DNA from: Bugulina stolonifera
Lineage: Eukaryota > Bryozoa > Gymnolaemata > Cheilostomatida > Bugulidae
Assembly: GCA_935421135.1 (NCBI GenBank)
Contig: OW285196.1
Span: forward strand, 15,807,001-15,871,000
Reading direction: 5' to 3'
DNA: 64,000 nt
Below the pieces are notes generated by a model. It saw only the letters and a list, made by a program, of their open reading frames with translations, ran no database searches and was not told the DNA's origin. The translations under genes and the position numbers were made by a program. Below, piece after piece: positions 1 through 12,070 of this stretch. Within the stretch, counting starts at the first letter, position 1. The number at the start of each line of letters is the position of its first letter.

Positions 1-529
1 TATAAATATTTGGAGGCTAAAAAGAAACATAAAGGTAGAGGAGATAACTCTAAACTATGAGAAAATGCAAATAAAACTGGTAATATTAGGCACAGTTGTT
101 ATAACATTTTAAAGTAATAGACAGAATTAGTAAAGACAAATTTCTCCATTTTTACAAAAATTATACCCATATACATGTGCATTTTCTAAAATCATCATCG
201 ATTGTAAAATCGATTGAAGTACAATCATTGATTTGGTAAAGTAACAATCGAATGCTTGTATTCCTTGGTTTAGTCAGCATAATCGAAAATCGGAAATCGA
301 ATGCAAAAGTAGATCAAAGTTCCCAACCCTGCTTATTTGAAGCTGGCACAAACAGTAGAGGTGTAGTAAATAGACTCACTGACTTACTTCAATGAATTAC
401 TGGAAAGTGAACACCCAGATCCATCTGCTACAATTCTATCATGTAACAACACTTGTTTGTTATTGCTAAGAAATTTTTATTTTACTCAATTCTTGAAAAC
501 AAAAAATAAAATTTTAAAAGTCATCAAAC
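1..529. other. Intergenic, no gene seen
   Basis: AT-rich sequence without a supportable exon. It contains one isolated copy of GAGGAGATAACTCTA (38-52), the same word that is amplified in the array at 56.3-56.8 kb. Confidence 0.5.
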
Positions 530-579
530 AAAACATAATAATTAGAAGTTATTAAGCATGTTATCAGGTTTCAGGTTTC

Positions 580-585
580 TTTATT
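580..585 (-). terminator. Polyadenylation signal AATAAA of left-arm peptide gene
   Basis: AATAAA on the minus strand lies about 60 bases past the stop codon of the peptide gene. The same signal sits in the other arm at 9,245-9,250. Confidence 0.6.
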
Positions 586-643
586 GTAGGTGTCAGTGGT
601 GGGTGTGTCTTAAGTTGTCCATAGTGGGTGTGGCTTGTGTTGT

Positions 644-1341
644 CTACTTCTTGCCTTTGTAGGGTCTGCAGTAGCGCACACATATGTTGTAGCAGTTGTA
701 ATACCCATAGCATACACGCTTGTATTTGCAGCACCTTCTCTGTAATAGAATAACAATACTTGTACAAATGAGTGTTTACTGTTTGTTATAATAGGAGGCC
801 GACAGCAGCTAGTAGACAGCATCAACTTACAACAACAAAGTGAACCCTCTATATATACAAATAAGTAAGTAGATTTCACAGTCTATCTTCCCCCAACCAA
901 CTGTATGATTGGACTGTCTCAGTTACATGTACAGTATAATATAGTCTACTTGATAATAATAAACATGCTGTACACTGCTATTGTGAGTAACCTAATTTGT
1001 ACATGTAAGTATACAGTATAGTATATAAGGGAATTTTACACAAATTAATAAAGATATTTTCGCCCTATATAACCTAAAGTTAACATCAGATGTGATCATA
1101 CTATCATTGAGAAAACAGTATAAACATTAATACATTACTATATAATCTCACGTATATGTGACTAAGGAGTCTACAAGGTTTAACTAATTCGTACAACTAC
1201 AATGTATGTTATTATTCATCTGTTGTATTACATCAGGTACTTGAATATATTACTTACAGGTGGATATGATGCATCAGTAGATGTTGGTGTTAGAGTCAGC
1301 AGACAGGCAGCAATAACAAGAGTAAGGTAGAGCAACTTCAT
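644..1341 (-). CDS. Secreted six-cysteine peptide, copy A1 (left arm)
   Basis: Two coding exons, 1,341-1,258 and 739-644, give a 59-residue precursor. The first encodes an almost pure signal peptide (starts MKLLYLTLVIAACLL) followed by PTSTDASYPP and ends at a phase-0 GTAAGTA donor. The second starts after TTACAG and encodes a short basic, Tyr-rich peptide with cysteines spaced CC-x5-C-x5-C-x3-C-x3-C and ending GKK. A non-coding leader exon begins upstream of a GTAAGT donor at 1,497. The product should be secreted and held by three disulfides. The same cysteine spacing occurs in the copies at 8.5-9.2 and 15.5-16.1 kb. I do not recognise the family; host-defence, venom-like or signalling peptide are all possible. 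The exon model is well supported, the function unknown. Confidence 0.8.
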
Positions 1342-1497
1342 CTTGATTATCTGCATAACATAACGCAATATTCATTGTTTCATTTCAAATTGAAATCGAA
1401 GACTTAAAAATCTGCCCAATTCAACTACAATACAGTAGTTTATGTTCACTCTAGATGTTATAATTTATTATTTTCAGAAACTTAGATATTGACTTAC

Positions 1498-1545
1498 CTT
1501 TCCTTGTCTTTCTGTATTCTTCAGAGGCAAACCAAGACATGATCA
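1498..1545 (-). other. 5' UTR exon of peptide gene A1
   Basis: Non-coding leader exon ending at GTAAGTC. The sequence is conserved with the other arm (8,300-8,342), including the donor. It contains an upstream ATG not in frame with the peptide. The 5' limit is estimated from the TATA box. Confidence 0.55.
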
Positions 1546-1565
1546 CTATATATCTCATTTATCTC

Positions 1566-1573
1566 CTTATATA
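1566..1573 (-). promoter_or_regulatory. TATA box of peptide gene A1
   Basis: TATATAAG on the minus strand, about 25-30 bases before the conserved leader exon and present at the same place in the other arm (8,269-8,276). Confidence 0.6.
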
Positions 1574-2744
1574 GTAAACACTCCTTCCTTGTGACATCAC
1601 TCAGCTGTCATCTGGTTTTTGACTGGCTAATAGAGCACACAGATCAACCTGTCAAATAATTCCTCTTTTCCAACAGCAAGTTCTTCCACAACATTTAGCT
1701 TGACAATCGATAACTTAAAAATATGCAAAACTAATGATCATTTTCCTTGTTTTTGCCACAAGCAGTGTAGTGGGGTGTGTAATCAACTCTGTGTCTACAG
1801 CTGATGTTTTATTATTAATATATAAGATGGAACTCATCACATAGCTTCCCTGAATGAGTTGGATGTTTAAAAAAGCAGCAAGTAATTGCTGTAATATAAT
1901 AATATGCTGCACTTAATATAATAAGAGTATATATACAGTACCAGTTTCATACTGTATGTAGATGGGTTTAAATCTGATTAAATATACAGCTTATCTGATT
2001 ATCTAGTTTGCAACCAAGGAAGATAAACTTTTGAATAACACAGGTAAGCTCAGTGACTAGAGTTAAAGCAAATCTGCTGCTAAAACTGTGATAAAATAAT
2101 GCAGCACTGATCATTAAGAGCTACAGAGTAAAGGTCTGGAAAGTCACTTGCAAGAAAATCATTAACAAACAGTTTTCAATCCTGTGTTGTTTTCTTACAG
2201 TCCTGTTACCTGATTGGTGGATACAGTATATTATTTAACCAGAATAATTTATTAAATTGAGATTAGTGAATAAGTATTATGTAATTACATGATTTATATT
2301 CTAAATTTGTATTATACTAAAAATATAAGGAAGAGTTTTAAGTCTACAATAATTGTGAACAGAACTAGAGTGCCTGACATCATAGCTAATAATACACAAG
2401 TAAACAATGTAACATATATCACAGCACCTACATAGTACATTATCATTTAATGACTTTATTACTCAATCAATATTAATATAACTACAGAGTAATAGATAGT
2501 TTAGCTACACTTGCCAACTGTGTTCTATTGTACATATTGATACCAAGAGTTACATGTCGCAGGCACAAGGATGTCCTACATTCTATTACTTATTGTGTTG
2601 GTACTCATTATTCCTTCTGATATTTATCATAGAAAGTGAATATATTAAACTCATTGTCAGTCGTCTTTCCTCTTTCACAATATTCACCTTAATGTAATAT
2701 ATTGGATAATACAATATGAGATGTTAGAAGGGGTGTGATATAAT

Positions 2745-2945
2745 ATGTACATGCAGTTAGTATAAGTCATATGGATAGCTACTGTATAGCATAATGTACA
2801 TGCATTAGTATAAGTCATATGGATAGGTACTGTATAGCATAATGTACATGCATAAGTATAAGTCATATGGATAGGTACTGTATAGCATAATGTACATGCA
2901 TTAGTATAAGTCATATGGATAGCTACTGTATAGCATAATGTAAAC
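2745..2945. repeat. 48-bp tandem repeat, about 4 copies
   Basis: The unit contains AGTCATATGGATAG and CTGTATAGCATAATGTACAT. The other arm has a single copy (about 6,550-6,600), so the expansion followed the duplication. Confidence 0.85.
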
Positions 2946-3199
2946 ACCTACCACCTTGTCTTACAGTAAATATAGAACTACAATATACACATATTGTGAA
3001 TAAATCAAAGCTCTTAAGTCTATCAGTGTATTAAAGTAGAAGTATGCCTTTATTATTAATAGAGATGGAAAAGCTGAATTTTGGTTCATAAACACACCAT
3101 CACAAGTTGAATAACACAGTCATGACTTCTTACAGTATAAATATTGTAATTGTAAAGACCTACAGAAGTTGATAAAATTCTTCTCACAGTTTGCAGGTT

Positions 3200-5355
3200 A
3201 AAGAAGTCAATAGATATGTACATGTATATTGGCTAACAACAGTCAGTTTAATGCCTAGACACTGGATATCAGCTTGTCATGCAGAGTCACTATATGTCTA
3301 GTGATATCGACTCAGTAGAATTGTACAAAACAACAATAATAAAGAGCAGCTGTAGAACTAGAGTCAAAAAAATGTTGTTACACACTGCAAAGCTTATAAA
3401 TAATATACACTACACATGTGTATACAGGTGTGTCTAAAACAGGGCCCAGGGCCGCATGTGGCCATAGGACCTATTTTCCAGTGGCCCTTCTGTCCAAATA
3501 GAAAATAGCAAACGGTGATTTGCATATACATGTATTTCATGGAACAATTAAAGTGAAGCGTGTGATGTGATGTTCTGCAAAAGGAGCCAGCTGTTTGTTG
3601 GTCAAGTGTGTATGACTCTCTGTGACTACATCTTTTCTAGGAATATATTATGTAGAGGGCTTCCTTGGCTCCACAAGTTTTAGTTTCTGTTGAAAGCTTC
3701 ACTGAATGTTGTAGACCTACTAGACATGCACTGCACACATTAATACCTAGTACACTGTTACATAATAAATACATGTATGCAAAATATATAAACATTTGAA
3801 AAAAATTCTATGCACTAATATCAAGGAAAATAATGCTAGAGTCAATTATTTCTGATGCTTTTGTGGAAATGTCATCTTTATTGCCTTTCTTAAAAGCAGG
3901 TAAAAGAAGAAATATTGGAATTCAGTATCTTTTTGCAGGCCTAGATGGAGGTGTAAAGAATAAAGGCCTTCGTGTAGTTGTTGCTACTGTATTGCAAAGC
4001 AGACATGCACACTGTAAATAGAATGTTCTTTGCTAGCTGTATATACATGTATATTCTTGACGATTTTCTTCATATTTTAAGCTGGAATTGTAACATTATG
4101 GACTAAATAGAGCTATTATTTAAAATTGTTATGTATTTTGTTTCTTATTATTTGGGATCCAGGTGTGCGACTAGTGGAATTAGTCACCTTATCATGTGAT
4201 AGACTACATTTATCAACACACCTACATGTAAATAATATTGTCATTTAATGATTGGTTGCTTTAGATAGATAGACCCAACAATAGCCAATAGGAAATCCAT
4301 TCTTGCCTTTGTAATAGGAGAAACTTAACTGGACAAGAGTCAAGCTTGTTGGACTGAGGGAAATGTTATTATATATTTTAGAATGGCTGGTTTTTGCAAA
4401 GGTAGAACAAAGGCAGGAGGAAAAGTGACAAGGAATACTAATACTCTTGCCAATTTCATAGCTATTTCTGCAGGTGGAGCCTTATTTCTACTGTATAAAA
4501 TAGCAACATGTGGCACAAATTAGAAGGATGAGACGTAGTGTCAGCTAGTAGAAAGTCACATAACAATAAGATGATGTCATAAAGAGGGAATATTTACCAT
4601 AAAAAGACTCTATGGTTTAATTGTGTCTATTAAATAGGCCTACAGGTAGTGGTAGCACATCCTCAACTTAATTCAGTTTAGAATCTTATATAGCACCACA
4701 ATTAAGTTAACTTACCCAAGCTGCCCTAATAGGTAAAAGTCAATTATGCACCCAATTTCTAAAGGCATTGTTTTTTGTATAATATGGGGTATGCATAAAG
4801 GTAAAAAAATTACTCATTTCCATTAGACCCATAACTTTAACATTTATGCAATTCAGTTCATAGACTCTGAGGCTATTTTTGATACAGAAAGTCATTCATA
4901 ATATATTGTAAACGATAGAGAATGTAAGGACTGCGGAAGCTTTGACTGCATTTGAGTATTTTTATATGTACATATTTTTAGTTTACTATGTAGTGGCATG
5001 TGCCTTGTTTAGACTGACTTTATGCAGCTTTTGTGCTTGAGTGTTGAATACTGAGAAAATAGCTGGTAAAATAAGCTAAAAGCTCTGAGCAACGTTCAAT
5101 AGTCAAGGCATATCAAGAGGAATATAATATGTAGACTACTAGGACTGCATACTCTTACTATGGACTAGTGATACAGCCAGCATTACTCCAGGTAATTATA
5201 TCCATCAAAACATTCATTTATTCACTGAAATCAGCAATTAATATCATCAATAATACTGAGACTGTAATATATAATAGTACACATCCTTATGATATACATG
5301 TAGTGTGGAACATACAGTGCTGACAATAATCATACCTTTATAAATACAATGTAAT
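3200..5355. other. Spacer between inverted arms, no clear gene
   Basis: No gene could be supported. A 62-codon open frame (3,833-4,021) has no recognisable feature. At 3,440 a word beginning CAGGGCCCAGGGCCGCATG resembles the end of a hAT-type transposon, but no matching right end was found. Several TACATGTA-type palindromes occur. Confidence 0.5.
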
Positions 5356-5359
5356 ATCT

Positions 5360-5865
5360 TTACATAGTATGTAATACATGTATGTGTAACAGTACTACAA
5401 CTTACATAGTATGTAATACCTGTATGTGTAACAGTACTACAACTTACATAGTATGTAATACATGTATGTGTAACAGTACTACAACTTACATAGTATGTAA
5501 TACCTGTATGTGTAACAGTACTACAACTTACATAGTATGTAATACATGTATGTGTAACAGTACTACAACTTACATAGTATGTAATACATGTATGTGTAAC
5601 AGTACTACAACTTACATAGTATGTAATACCTTCATGTGTTACAGTACTGCAACTTACATAGTATGTAATACCTTCATGTGTTACAGTACTACAACTTACA
5701 TAGTATGTAATACCTGTATGTGTAACAGTACTACAACTTACGTAGTATGTAATACATGTATGTGTAGCAGTACTACAACTTGCATAGTATGTAATACATG
5801 TATGTGTAACAGTACTACAACTTACATAGTATGTAATACATGTATGTGTAGCAGTACTACAACTA
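5360..5865. repeat. 42-bp tandem repeat, about 12 copies
   Basis: The unit contains CTTACATAGTATGTAATAC and TGTGTAACAGTACTACAA. Because 42 is a multiple of three, a long open frame runs through it. I treat that as incidental. Confidence 0.9.
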
Positions 5866-6049
5866 GTCTTTTATGCAATGTGATGCCCTACTATAACCTA
5901 CACACCATCATTAGCCAATATAACTGTAGAATTACTTAATTCTTCAACCTGCAAATTGTGAGAAGAATTCTATCAACTTCTGTAGCTCTTTATAGTTACA
6001 ATAATAATTATACTGCAAGAAGTCATGACTGTGTTATTCAACTCATGAT

Positions 6050-6430
6050 ACTGAGTGTATGAACCAAATATCAGATATCATGATAGTGTGTGTATGAACC
6101 AAATATCAGATATCATGATAGTGTGTGTATGAACCAAATATCAGATATCATGATAGTGTGTGTATGAACCAAATATCAGATATCATGATACTGAGTGTAT
6201 GAACCAAATATCAGATATCATGATAGTGTGTGTATGAACCAAATATCAGATATCATGATAGTGTGTGTATGAACCAAATATCAGATATCATGATAGTGTG
6301 TGTATGAACCAAATATCAGATATTATGATAGTGTGTGTATGAACCAAATATCAGATATCATGATAGTGTGTGTATGAACCAAATATCAGATATCATGATA
6401 GTGTGTGTATGAACCAAATATCAGATTTTC
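6050..6430. repeat. 35-bp tandem repeat, about 11 copies
   Basis: The unit contains ATGAACCAAATATCAGATAT and CATGATAGTGTGTGT. The left arm has only one degenerate copy near 3,080-3,110. Confidence 0.9.
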
Positions 6431-7033
6431 CATCTCTATTAATAATAAATGCATACTTCTACTTTAATGCACTAATAGACCTTGATTTGTTCACAATATG
6501 TGTGTATTGTAGTTCTATATTTACTGTAAGACAAGGTGGTAGGTGTCTACATTATGCTATACAGTACCTATCCATATGACTTATACTAATGCATGTACAT
6601 ATTACATCACACCCCTTCTAACATCTCATATTATATAATCCAATATATTACATAAGGTGAATATTGTGAAAGAGGAAAGACGACTGACAATGAGTTTAAT
6701 ATATTCACTCTCTTTGATAAATGTCAGAAGGAATAATGAGTGCCAACACAATAAGTAGTGAAATGTAGGACATCCTTGTGCCTGTGACATGTAACTATTG
6801 GTATCAATATGTACATTATAACACAGTTGGCAAGGGTAGATAAACTATCTATCACTATGTAGTTATATTAATATTGATTGAGTAATAAAGTTATTAAATG
6901 ATAATGTACTTGTAGGTGCTGTGATATATGCCATATTATTTACTTATGTATTATTAGCTATGATATCAGGCACTCTAGTTCTGTCTATAATATTGTAGAT
7001 TCTCACAGTTAAAATTCTTCCTTATATTTTTAG

Positions 7034-7430
7034 CAGGGCTCTCAAGTTGCTCAGTCAAAAAATCCGAGCAAATGTACAATGTACTGCAGTGTAAGCAGTG
7101 TAGCAGTATTACTCTACCAGCAATTGTTCAGGTATATACATAAAGCTGTTGGTCACTTACATGTACATATCTATTGGTCTATGGAGTTAGCCCAAGTAAT
7201 TTCTCACAGCCTAATAATCCCAGTACATACACATAATTCAGTCCTTGCCCTTGGAAAGTAATAAAATCAGTAGCTTTCTCCTAAGAATTCCTAAGTAACT
7301 CACAAGCTATGAGATAAGCTGAAGATTAATCTAGAGATTTTAAAGCATTTCAATTCAAAATCCATTCAAGATCATTAGTAATTGAAAACCTCCAAGCAAG
7401 CACTGAAAATCCGAGAGCTTGAGAGCCCTG
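7034..7430. mobile_element. Non-autonomous DNA transposon (MITE), 397 bp
   Basis: It begins CAGGGCTCTCAAG and ends with the exact reverse complement CTTGAGAGCCCTG, with further internal similarity (AATCCGAG near both ends). It is flanked by the direct repeat TTTTTAG (7,027-7,033 and 7,431-7,437). The homologous place in the other arm (2,317-2,323, read on the minus strand) has a single TTTTTAG and no element: an unoccupied site. There is no transposase frame inside. CAGGG ends recall hAT elements, but the visible target duplication is 7 bp and not the usual 8, so superfamily is uncertain. Confidence 0.9.
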
Positions 7431-8268
7431 TTTTTAGTGTAATACAAGTTTAGAATATAAATAATGTAATTACATAATACTTATTCACTAATCTCAATTT
7501 AATAAATTATTCTGGTTAAATAATATACTGTATCCACCAATCAGGTAACAGGACTGTACGAAAACAACGCAGCATCAAAAACTGTTTGTAAATGATTTCC
7601 TCACAAACAAATTTCCAAACCTTTACTCTGCTGCATTATTTTATCACAGTTTTAGCAGCAGATTTGTTTTAACTCTAGCCACTGAGCTTACCTGTGTTAT
7701 TCCAAAGTTTATCTACATATAAAGTTACATGTTAGACAGTTCACATAGTAAAGTACCCTAAAAGCAAAGATTATTCAGCTCAGAACGTTTTACAGTCTGA
7801 CCAATCAAAAACGTGATTGGTTGCTAATTAGATAATCAGATATGTTTAATCAGATTTAAACCTGGTTTAAGGCCCATCTACACACAGTATAAAACTGGTA
7901 CATACATTACATTAAGTGCAGCATATTATTATATTACAGCAATTGCTTGCTGCTTTTTTAAACATCTAACTCATTCAGGGGAGCTGTGATGAGTTCCATC
8001 TTATATCTCAACAATAAAACATCAGTTGTAGACACAGTTGATTACACACACCACCTCACTGCTTGTGGCAGAAACAAGGAAAAGAGTCATTAATTCTGCA
8101 TATTTTTAAGTTATCAATAGTATTATTAAGCTAAAATGAATTTCGCAGAAGAAATCTTGCTGTTTGCAAACGAAAAGAGGAATTATTTGACAGGTTGATC
8201 TGTGTGCTCTATTAACCAGTTAAAAACCAGATGACAGCTGGGTGATGTCACAAGGAAGGAGTGTTTAC

Positions 8269-8276
8269 TATATAAG
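8269..8276 (+). promoter_or_regulatory. TATA box of peptide gene A2
   Basis: TATATAAG, 25-30 bases before the leader exon that ends at the GTAAGT donor at 8,343. Conserved with the other arm. Confidence 0.6.
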
Positions 8277-8299
8277 GAGATGAGTGAGGTGTAGTGATC

Positions 8300-8342
8300 A
8301 TGTCTTGGTTTGTCTCTGAAGAATACAGAAAGACAAGGAAAG
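8300..8342 (+). other. 5' UTR exon of peptide gene A2
   Basis: Leader exon ending GGAAAG before GTAAGTCA. It contains an ATG in a different frame from the peptide, so it could act as an upstream open frame. The start is estimated from the TATA box. Confidence 0.55.
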
Positions 8343-8498
8343 GTAAGTCAATATCTAAGTTTCTGAAAATATTAAATTATAACATCTAGAATGAACATAA
8401 ACTACTGTATTGTAGTTGAATTGGGCAGATTTTTAAGTCTTTATTTTCAAGTTGAAATGAAACAATGAATATTGCATTCTGTTATGCAGATAGTCAAG

Positions 8499-9186
8499 AT
8501 GAACTTGCTCTACCTTACTCTTGTTATTGCTGCCTGTCTGCTGACTCTAACATCAACATTTACTGATGCATCATATCCACCACATGTAAGTGATATATTC
8601 AAGTACCTGATGTAATATAGTGCAGTATATACATGTAGGCCTACATGTAATATAACTATTGAATAACAACATAATTTTATGAATTAGTAAAACCTTGTAT
8701 GTGAGATTATAGTAATGTATTCATGATCATACTGTTTTCTCAATGATAGTATACTCACATCTGATGTTAACTTTAGGTTATGTAGGGCGAAAATATTTTT
8801 ACTAAATTTTGGTGAATTTTCTGATATACATGTATAATATGTAGTGTACAGCAGTGTACAGCATGTTTGTTATTACCAAGTAGACTATATTATACATGTA
8901 CATGTAACTGAGACAGTCCAAACATAAAGTTAGTTGGGGGAAGAAAGACTGTGAAATCTACTTACTTATTTGTATACATAGAGGAATCACTATGTTATTG
9001 TAGGTTGATACTGTCTACTACCTGCTGTCGGCTTCCTATCATACCAAACAGTAAACACACAGTTGTACAAGTATTGTTATTCTATTACAGAGAAGGTGCT
9101 GCAAATACAAGCGTGTATGCTACGGGTATTACAACTGCTACAACAGATGTGTACGCTACTGCAGACCCTACAAAGGCAAGAAGTAG
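8499..9186 (+). CDS. Secreted six-cysteine peptide, copy A2 (right arm)
   Basis: Exons 8,499-8,585 and 9,091-9,186 give a 60-residue precursor: signal peptide MNLLYLTLVIAACLL, a short linker ending SYPPH, then a mature region with CC-x5-C-x5-C-x3-C-x3-C. Donor CAT|GTAAGTG and acceptor TATTACAG are both phase 0. It differs from the left-arm copy at a few positions (Lys2 to Asn, one extra linker residue, an Ile to Arg change between cysteines 4 and 5) while all six cysteines are kept. AATAAA follows at 9,245. A third of the mature peptide is Tyr, Arg or Lys, so it should be strongly basic. Both copies look functional. Confidence 0.82.
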
Positions 9187-9244
9187 ACACTACAAGCCAC
9201 ACCCACTATGGACAACTTAAGACACACCCACCACTGACACCTAC

Positions 9245-9250
9245 AATAAA
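9245..9250 (+). terminator. Polyadenylation signal of peptide gene A2
   Basis: AATAAA 59 bases after the stop codon, conserved in the other arm. Confidence 0.6.
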
Positions 9251-9312
9251 GAAACCTGAAACCTGATAACATGCTTAATAACTTCTAATTATTATGTTTT
9301 GTTTGATGACTT

Positions 9313-10437
9313 TTAACATTTTATTTTTTGTGTTTCATGTTCTGAAATTCAGTAAAATATAAATTTGTTAGCAGCAACTAGTCTGTTTACATATTTACTA
9401 CGTGGTTGAGAGGGCTGGGTACTTACTTTCGAGTAATTCATTGAAGTCAGTCAGCGAGTCTATCTACATCTCCATTGATTGTGCCAACTTCAAATAGGTC
9501 AACACGGCATCATTTCATTCAAAGTACACAATATATCACCTGTCAATGCTGCTAAAGTACACAGTATATCACCTGTCAATACTGCCAATCTCCTAGCAGG
9601 TGATCAGCAGGTTGCCTCCCTTGTTTGGTTTATACAAATAAACACAAGACATATTATTCCATTTATATTTATTTCTCTCAGTAGGAGTTGCTTTCACCAT
9701 AAATTTAATATGAAATGTAGAAATATCATCTTTACAACTTGGACGCAGTGCTGCAGGTATGTTACAGAACTACCAACTTATAAATAGTCAACCAACTGCT
9801 CAGAGATACATCGCTAACCATAGGAGTTGAACTTATGTACATTAGGTGACGATTGTCTAACTATTAAACACTTTGCTATCCCTATTCTATATGCTATACA
9901 TGTACAATACAATTATAAAGGTATAACAGTGTGTGCACACATATTCTTGCTGTTGGATAGAGTGATCCAAGATCATATATCCATTAGTAAGGCACTAAGG
10001 CTTATCTCAATCTCAAGTGTGAAAAGCATCAGCATAGCCTTAGGACCTCGATTCTAGGCTAACCACCCTGCTCACTGATTTTACTATAGACCCAACACTA
10101 AACGAATTTTTCTTGTTGCTGGGTACACTCTCAGCTAAACCAATGGAGGGGGAGAGTGGGTGTGCGCCGGGTGCCAGAGTTTCCGTCAGAAATCTGAGAT
10201 TCTTAAACTTTCTTACTTTGGTTTTCTTGGTACAAAATACTTGCATTATAATAATATTATACTCTTTGGATAGTTGGGCAATATTGACACTACATCATTG
10301 TAGGTAATTGCATGCTATGTAGATTGTAGTTGGACGGTAATATTATTATACTCCGTTCCTCTTAAGGAGCAAACAACTCCTACAATTCTGTGGAAAGTTA
10401 CAATAACTTGAATTTAGTTTCTGCTGACTCAGATAGT
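9313..10437. other. Intergenic, no gene seen
   Basis: Short open frames only. A GC-richer patch near 10,140-10,190 stands out from the AT-rich background but shows no recognisable gene. Confidence 0.45.
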
Positions 10438-10745
10438 GGTTTGGTACATAGGTACCCCAGTACCTGCTAGCCATGTACATAGGACCCAAGTACCTGCTAG
10501 CCATGTACATAGGACCCCAGTACCTGCTAGCCATGTACATAGGTACCCCAGTACCTGCTAGCCATGTACATAGGTACCCCAATACCTGCTAGCCATGTAC
10601 ATAGGTACCCTAGTACCTACTAGACATGTACATAAGGACCCAAGTACCTACTAGCCATGTACATAGGTACCCCAGTACCTGCTAGCCATGTACATAGGGA
10701 CTCAAGCACCTGCTAGCCATGTACAAAGGTACCCAAGTACCTGCT
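10438..10745. repeat. 30-31-bp tandem repeat, about 10 copies
   Basis: The unit contains GTACCTGCTAGCCATGTACA followed by a GGTACCCCA-type segment, with frequent 1-bp length variation. Confidence 0.9.
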
Positions 10746-10849
10746 CCATCAGAAAAGTACTAGCTGATTGACCAGTGGAAACTTGCTTGCCATTGAGTAC
10801 TTACACAGGCAACAAAAAATCTAAATACTGGGATGCCATACCTGCACAC

Positions 10850-12070
10850 ACAGTACATACAGTACATGCAGTACACACAGTACATGCAGTACATACAGTA
10901 AATACAGTACATACAGTACATACAGTACATACAGTACATACAGTACATACAGTACATGCAGTACATACAGTACATACAGTACATGCAGTACATACAGTAC
11001 ATACAGTATATACAGTACCTACAGTACATGCAGTACATACAGTACATAGAGTACATACAGTACATACAGTACATAGAGTACATACAGTACATACAGTACA
11101 TACAGTAATACAGTACATACAGTAATACAGTACATACAGTACATACAGTACATGCAGTATATACAGTACATACAGTACATACAGTACATGCAGTACATAC
11201 AGTACATACAGTACATACAGTACATACAGTATATACAGTATATACAGTACATACAGTACATGCAGTACATACAGTACATAGAGTACATACAGTACATACA
11301 GTACATACAGTACATAGAGTACATACAGTACATACAGTACATACAGTACATACAGTACATACAGTAATACAGTACATACAGTAATACAGTACATACAGTA
11401 CATACAGTACATACAGTAATACAGTACATACAGTACATAGAGTACATACAGTACATACAGTATATACAGTACATACAGTACATACAGTCCATACAGTACA
11501 TACAGTACATACAGTACATAGAGTACATACAGTACATACAGTACATAGAGTACATACAGTACATAGAGTACATACAGTACATACAGTAATACAGTACATA
11601 CGGTGCATACAGTACATACAGTACATGCAGTATATATGCAGTACATACAGTACATACAGTACATACAGTACATACAGTACATAGAGTACATACAGTACAT
11701 ACAGTACATAGAGTACATACAGTACATAGAGTACATACAGTACATACAGTAATACAGTACATACGGCGCATACAGTACATACAGTACATGCAGTATATAT
11801 GCAGTACATACAGTACATACAGTACATACAGTACATACGGTACATACAGTACATACAGTATATACAGTACATACAGTATATACAGTACATACAGTACATA
11901 CAGTACATACAGTACATACAGTACATACAGTAATACAGTACATACGGTGCATACAGTACATACAGTACATACAGTATATATGCAGTACATACAGTACGTA
12001 CAGTACATACAGTACATACAGTACATACATTACATACAGTAGATACAGTACATACAGTACATACAGTATG
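10850..12070. repeat. 9-bp satellite ACAGTACAT, about 1.2 kb
   Basis: Over 120 copies of ACAGTACAT with TGC, TAG, TAT and single-base-deletion variants. Higher-order repetition is visible: a block containing GTAATACAG, CGGTGCATAC and TATATATGCAG recurs near 11,590, 11,750 and 11,935. Both strands read open over long distances only because the unit is 9 bp. Confidence 0.95.

Larger units (their letters stand above)
530..3200 (-). repeat. Left arm of large inverted duplication
   Basis: Read on the minus strand this segment matches 5,940-9,312 on the plus strand over almost its whole length, including a complete peptide gene, its TATA box and its polyadenylation signal. The outer end is near 530 (text complementary to 9,285-9,312) and the inner end near 3,130-3,200, matching 5,945-6,045. 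The arms carry scattered substitutions, so this is a real diverged duplication and not an assembly fold-back. Indels between arms are mostly tandem arrays and one transposon. Confidence 0.85.
5940..9312 (+). repeat. Right arm of large inverted duplication
   Basis: Plus-strand counterpart of 530-3,200. It is longer because of the 35-bp array at 6,050-6,430 and the inserted transposon at 7,034-7,430. The two peptide genes are transcribed outward, away from each other. Confidence 0.85.

Noticed and set aside
5382..5939. 185-codon frame of 14-residue Cys/Thr repeats
   Set aside because: A 42-bp minisatellite read through; no signal peptide, no splice support, and only single copies outside the array.
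5360..6430. CRISPR-like array
   Set aside because: Units are contiguous or nearly identical without unique spacers, and the context is eukaryotic; plain tandem repeats.
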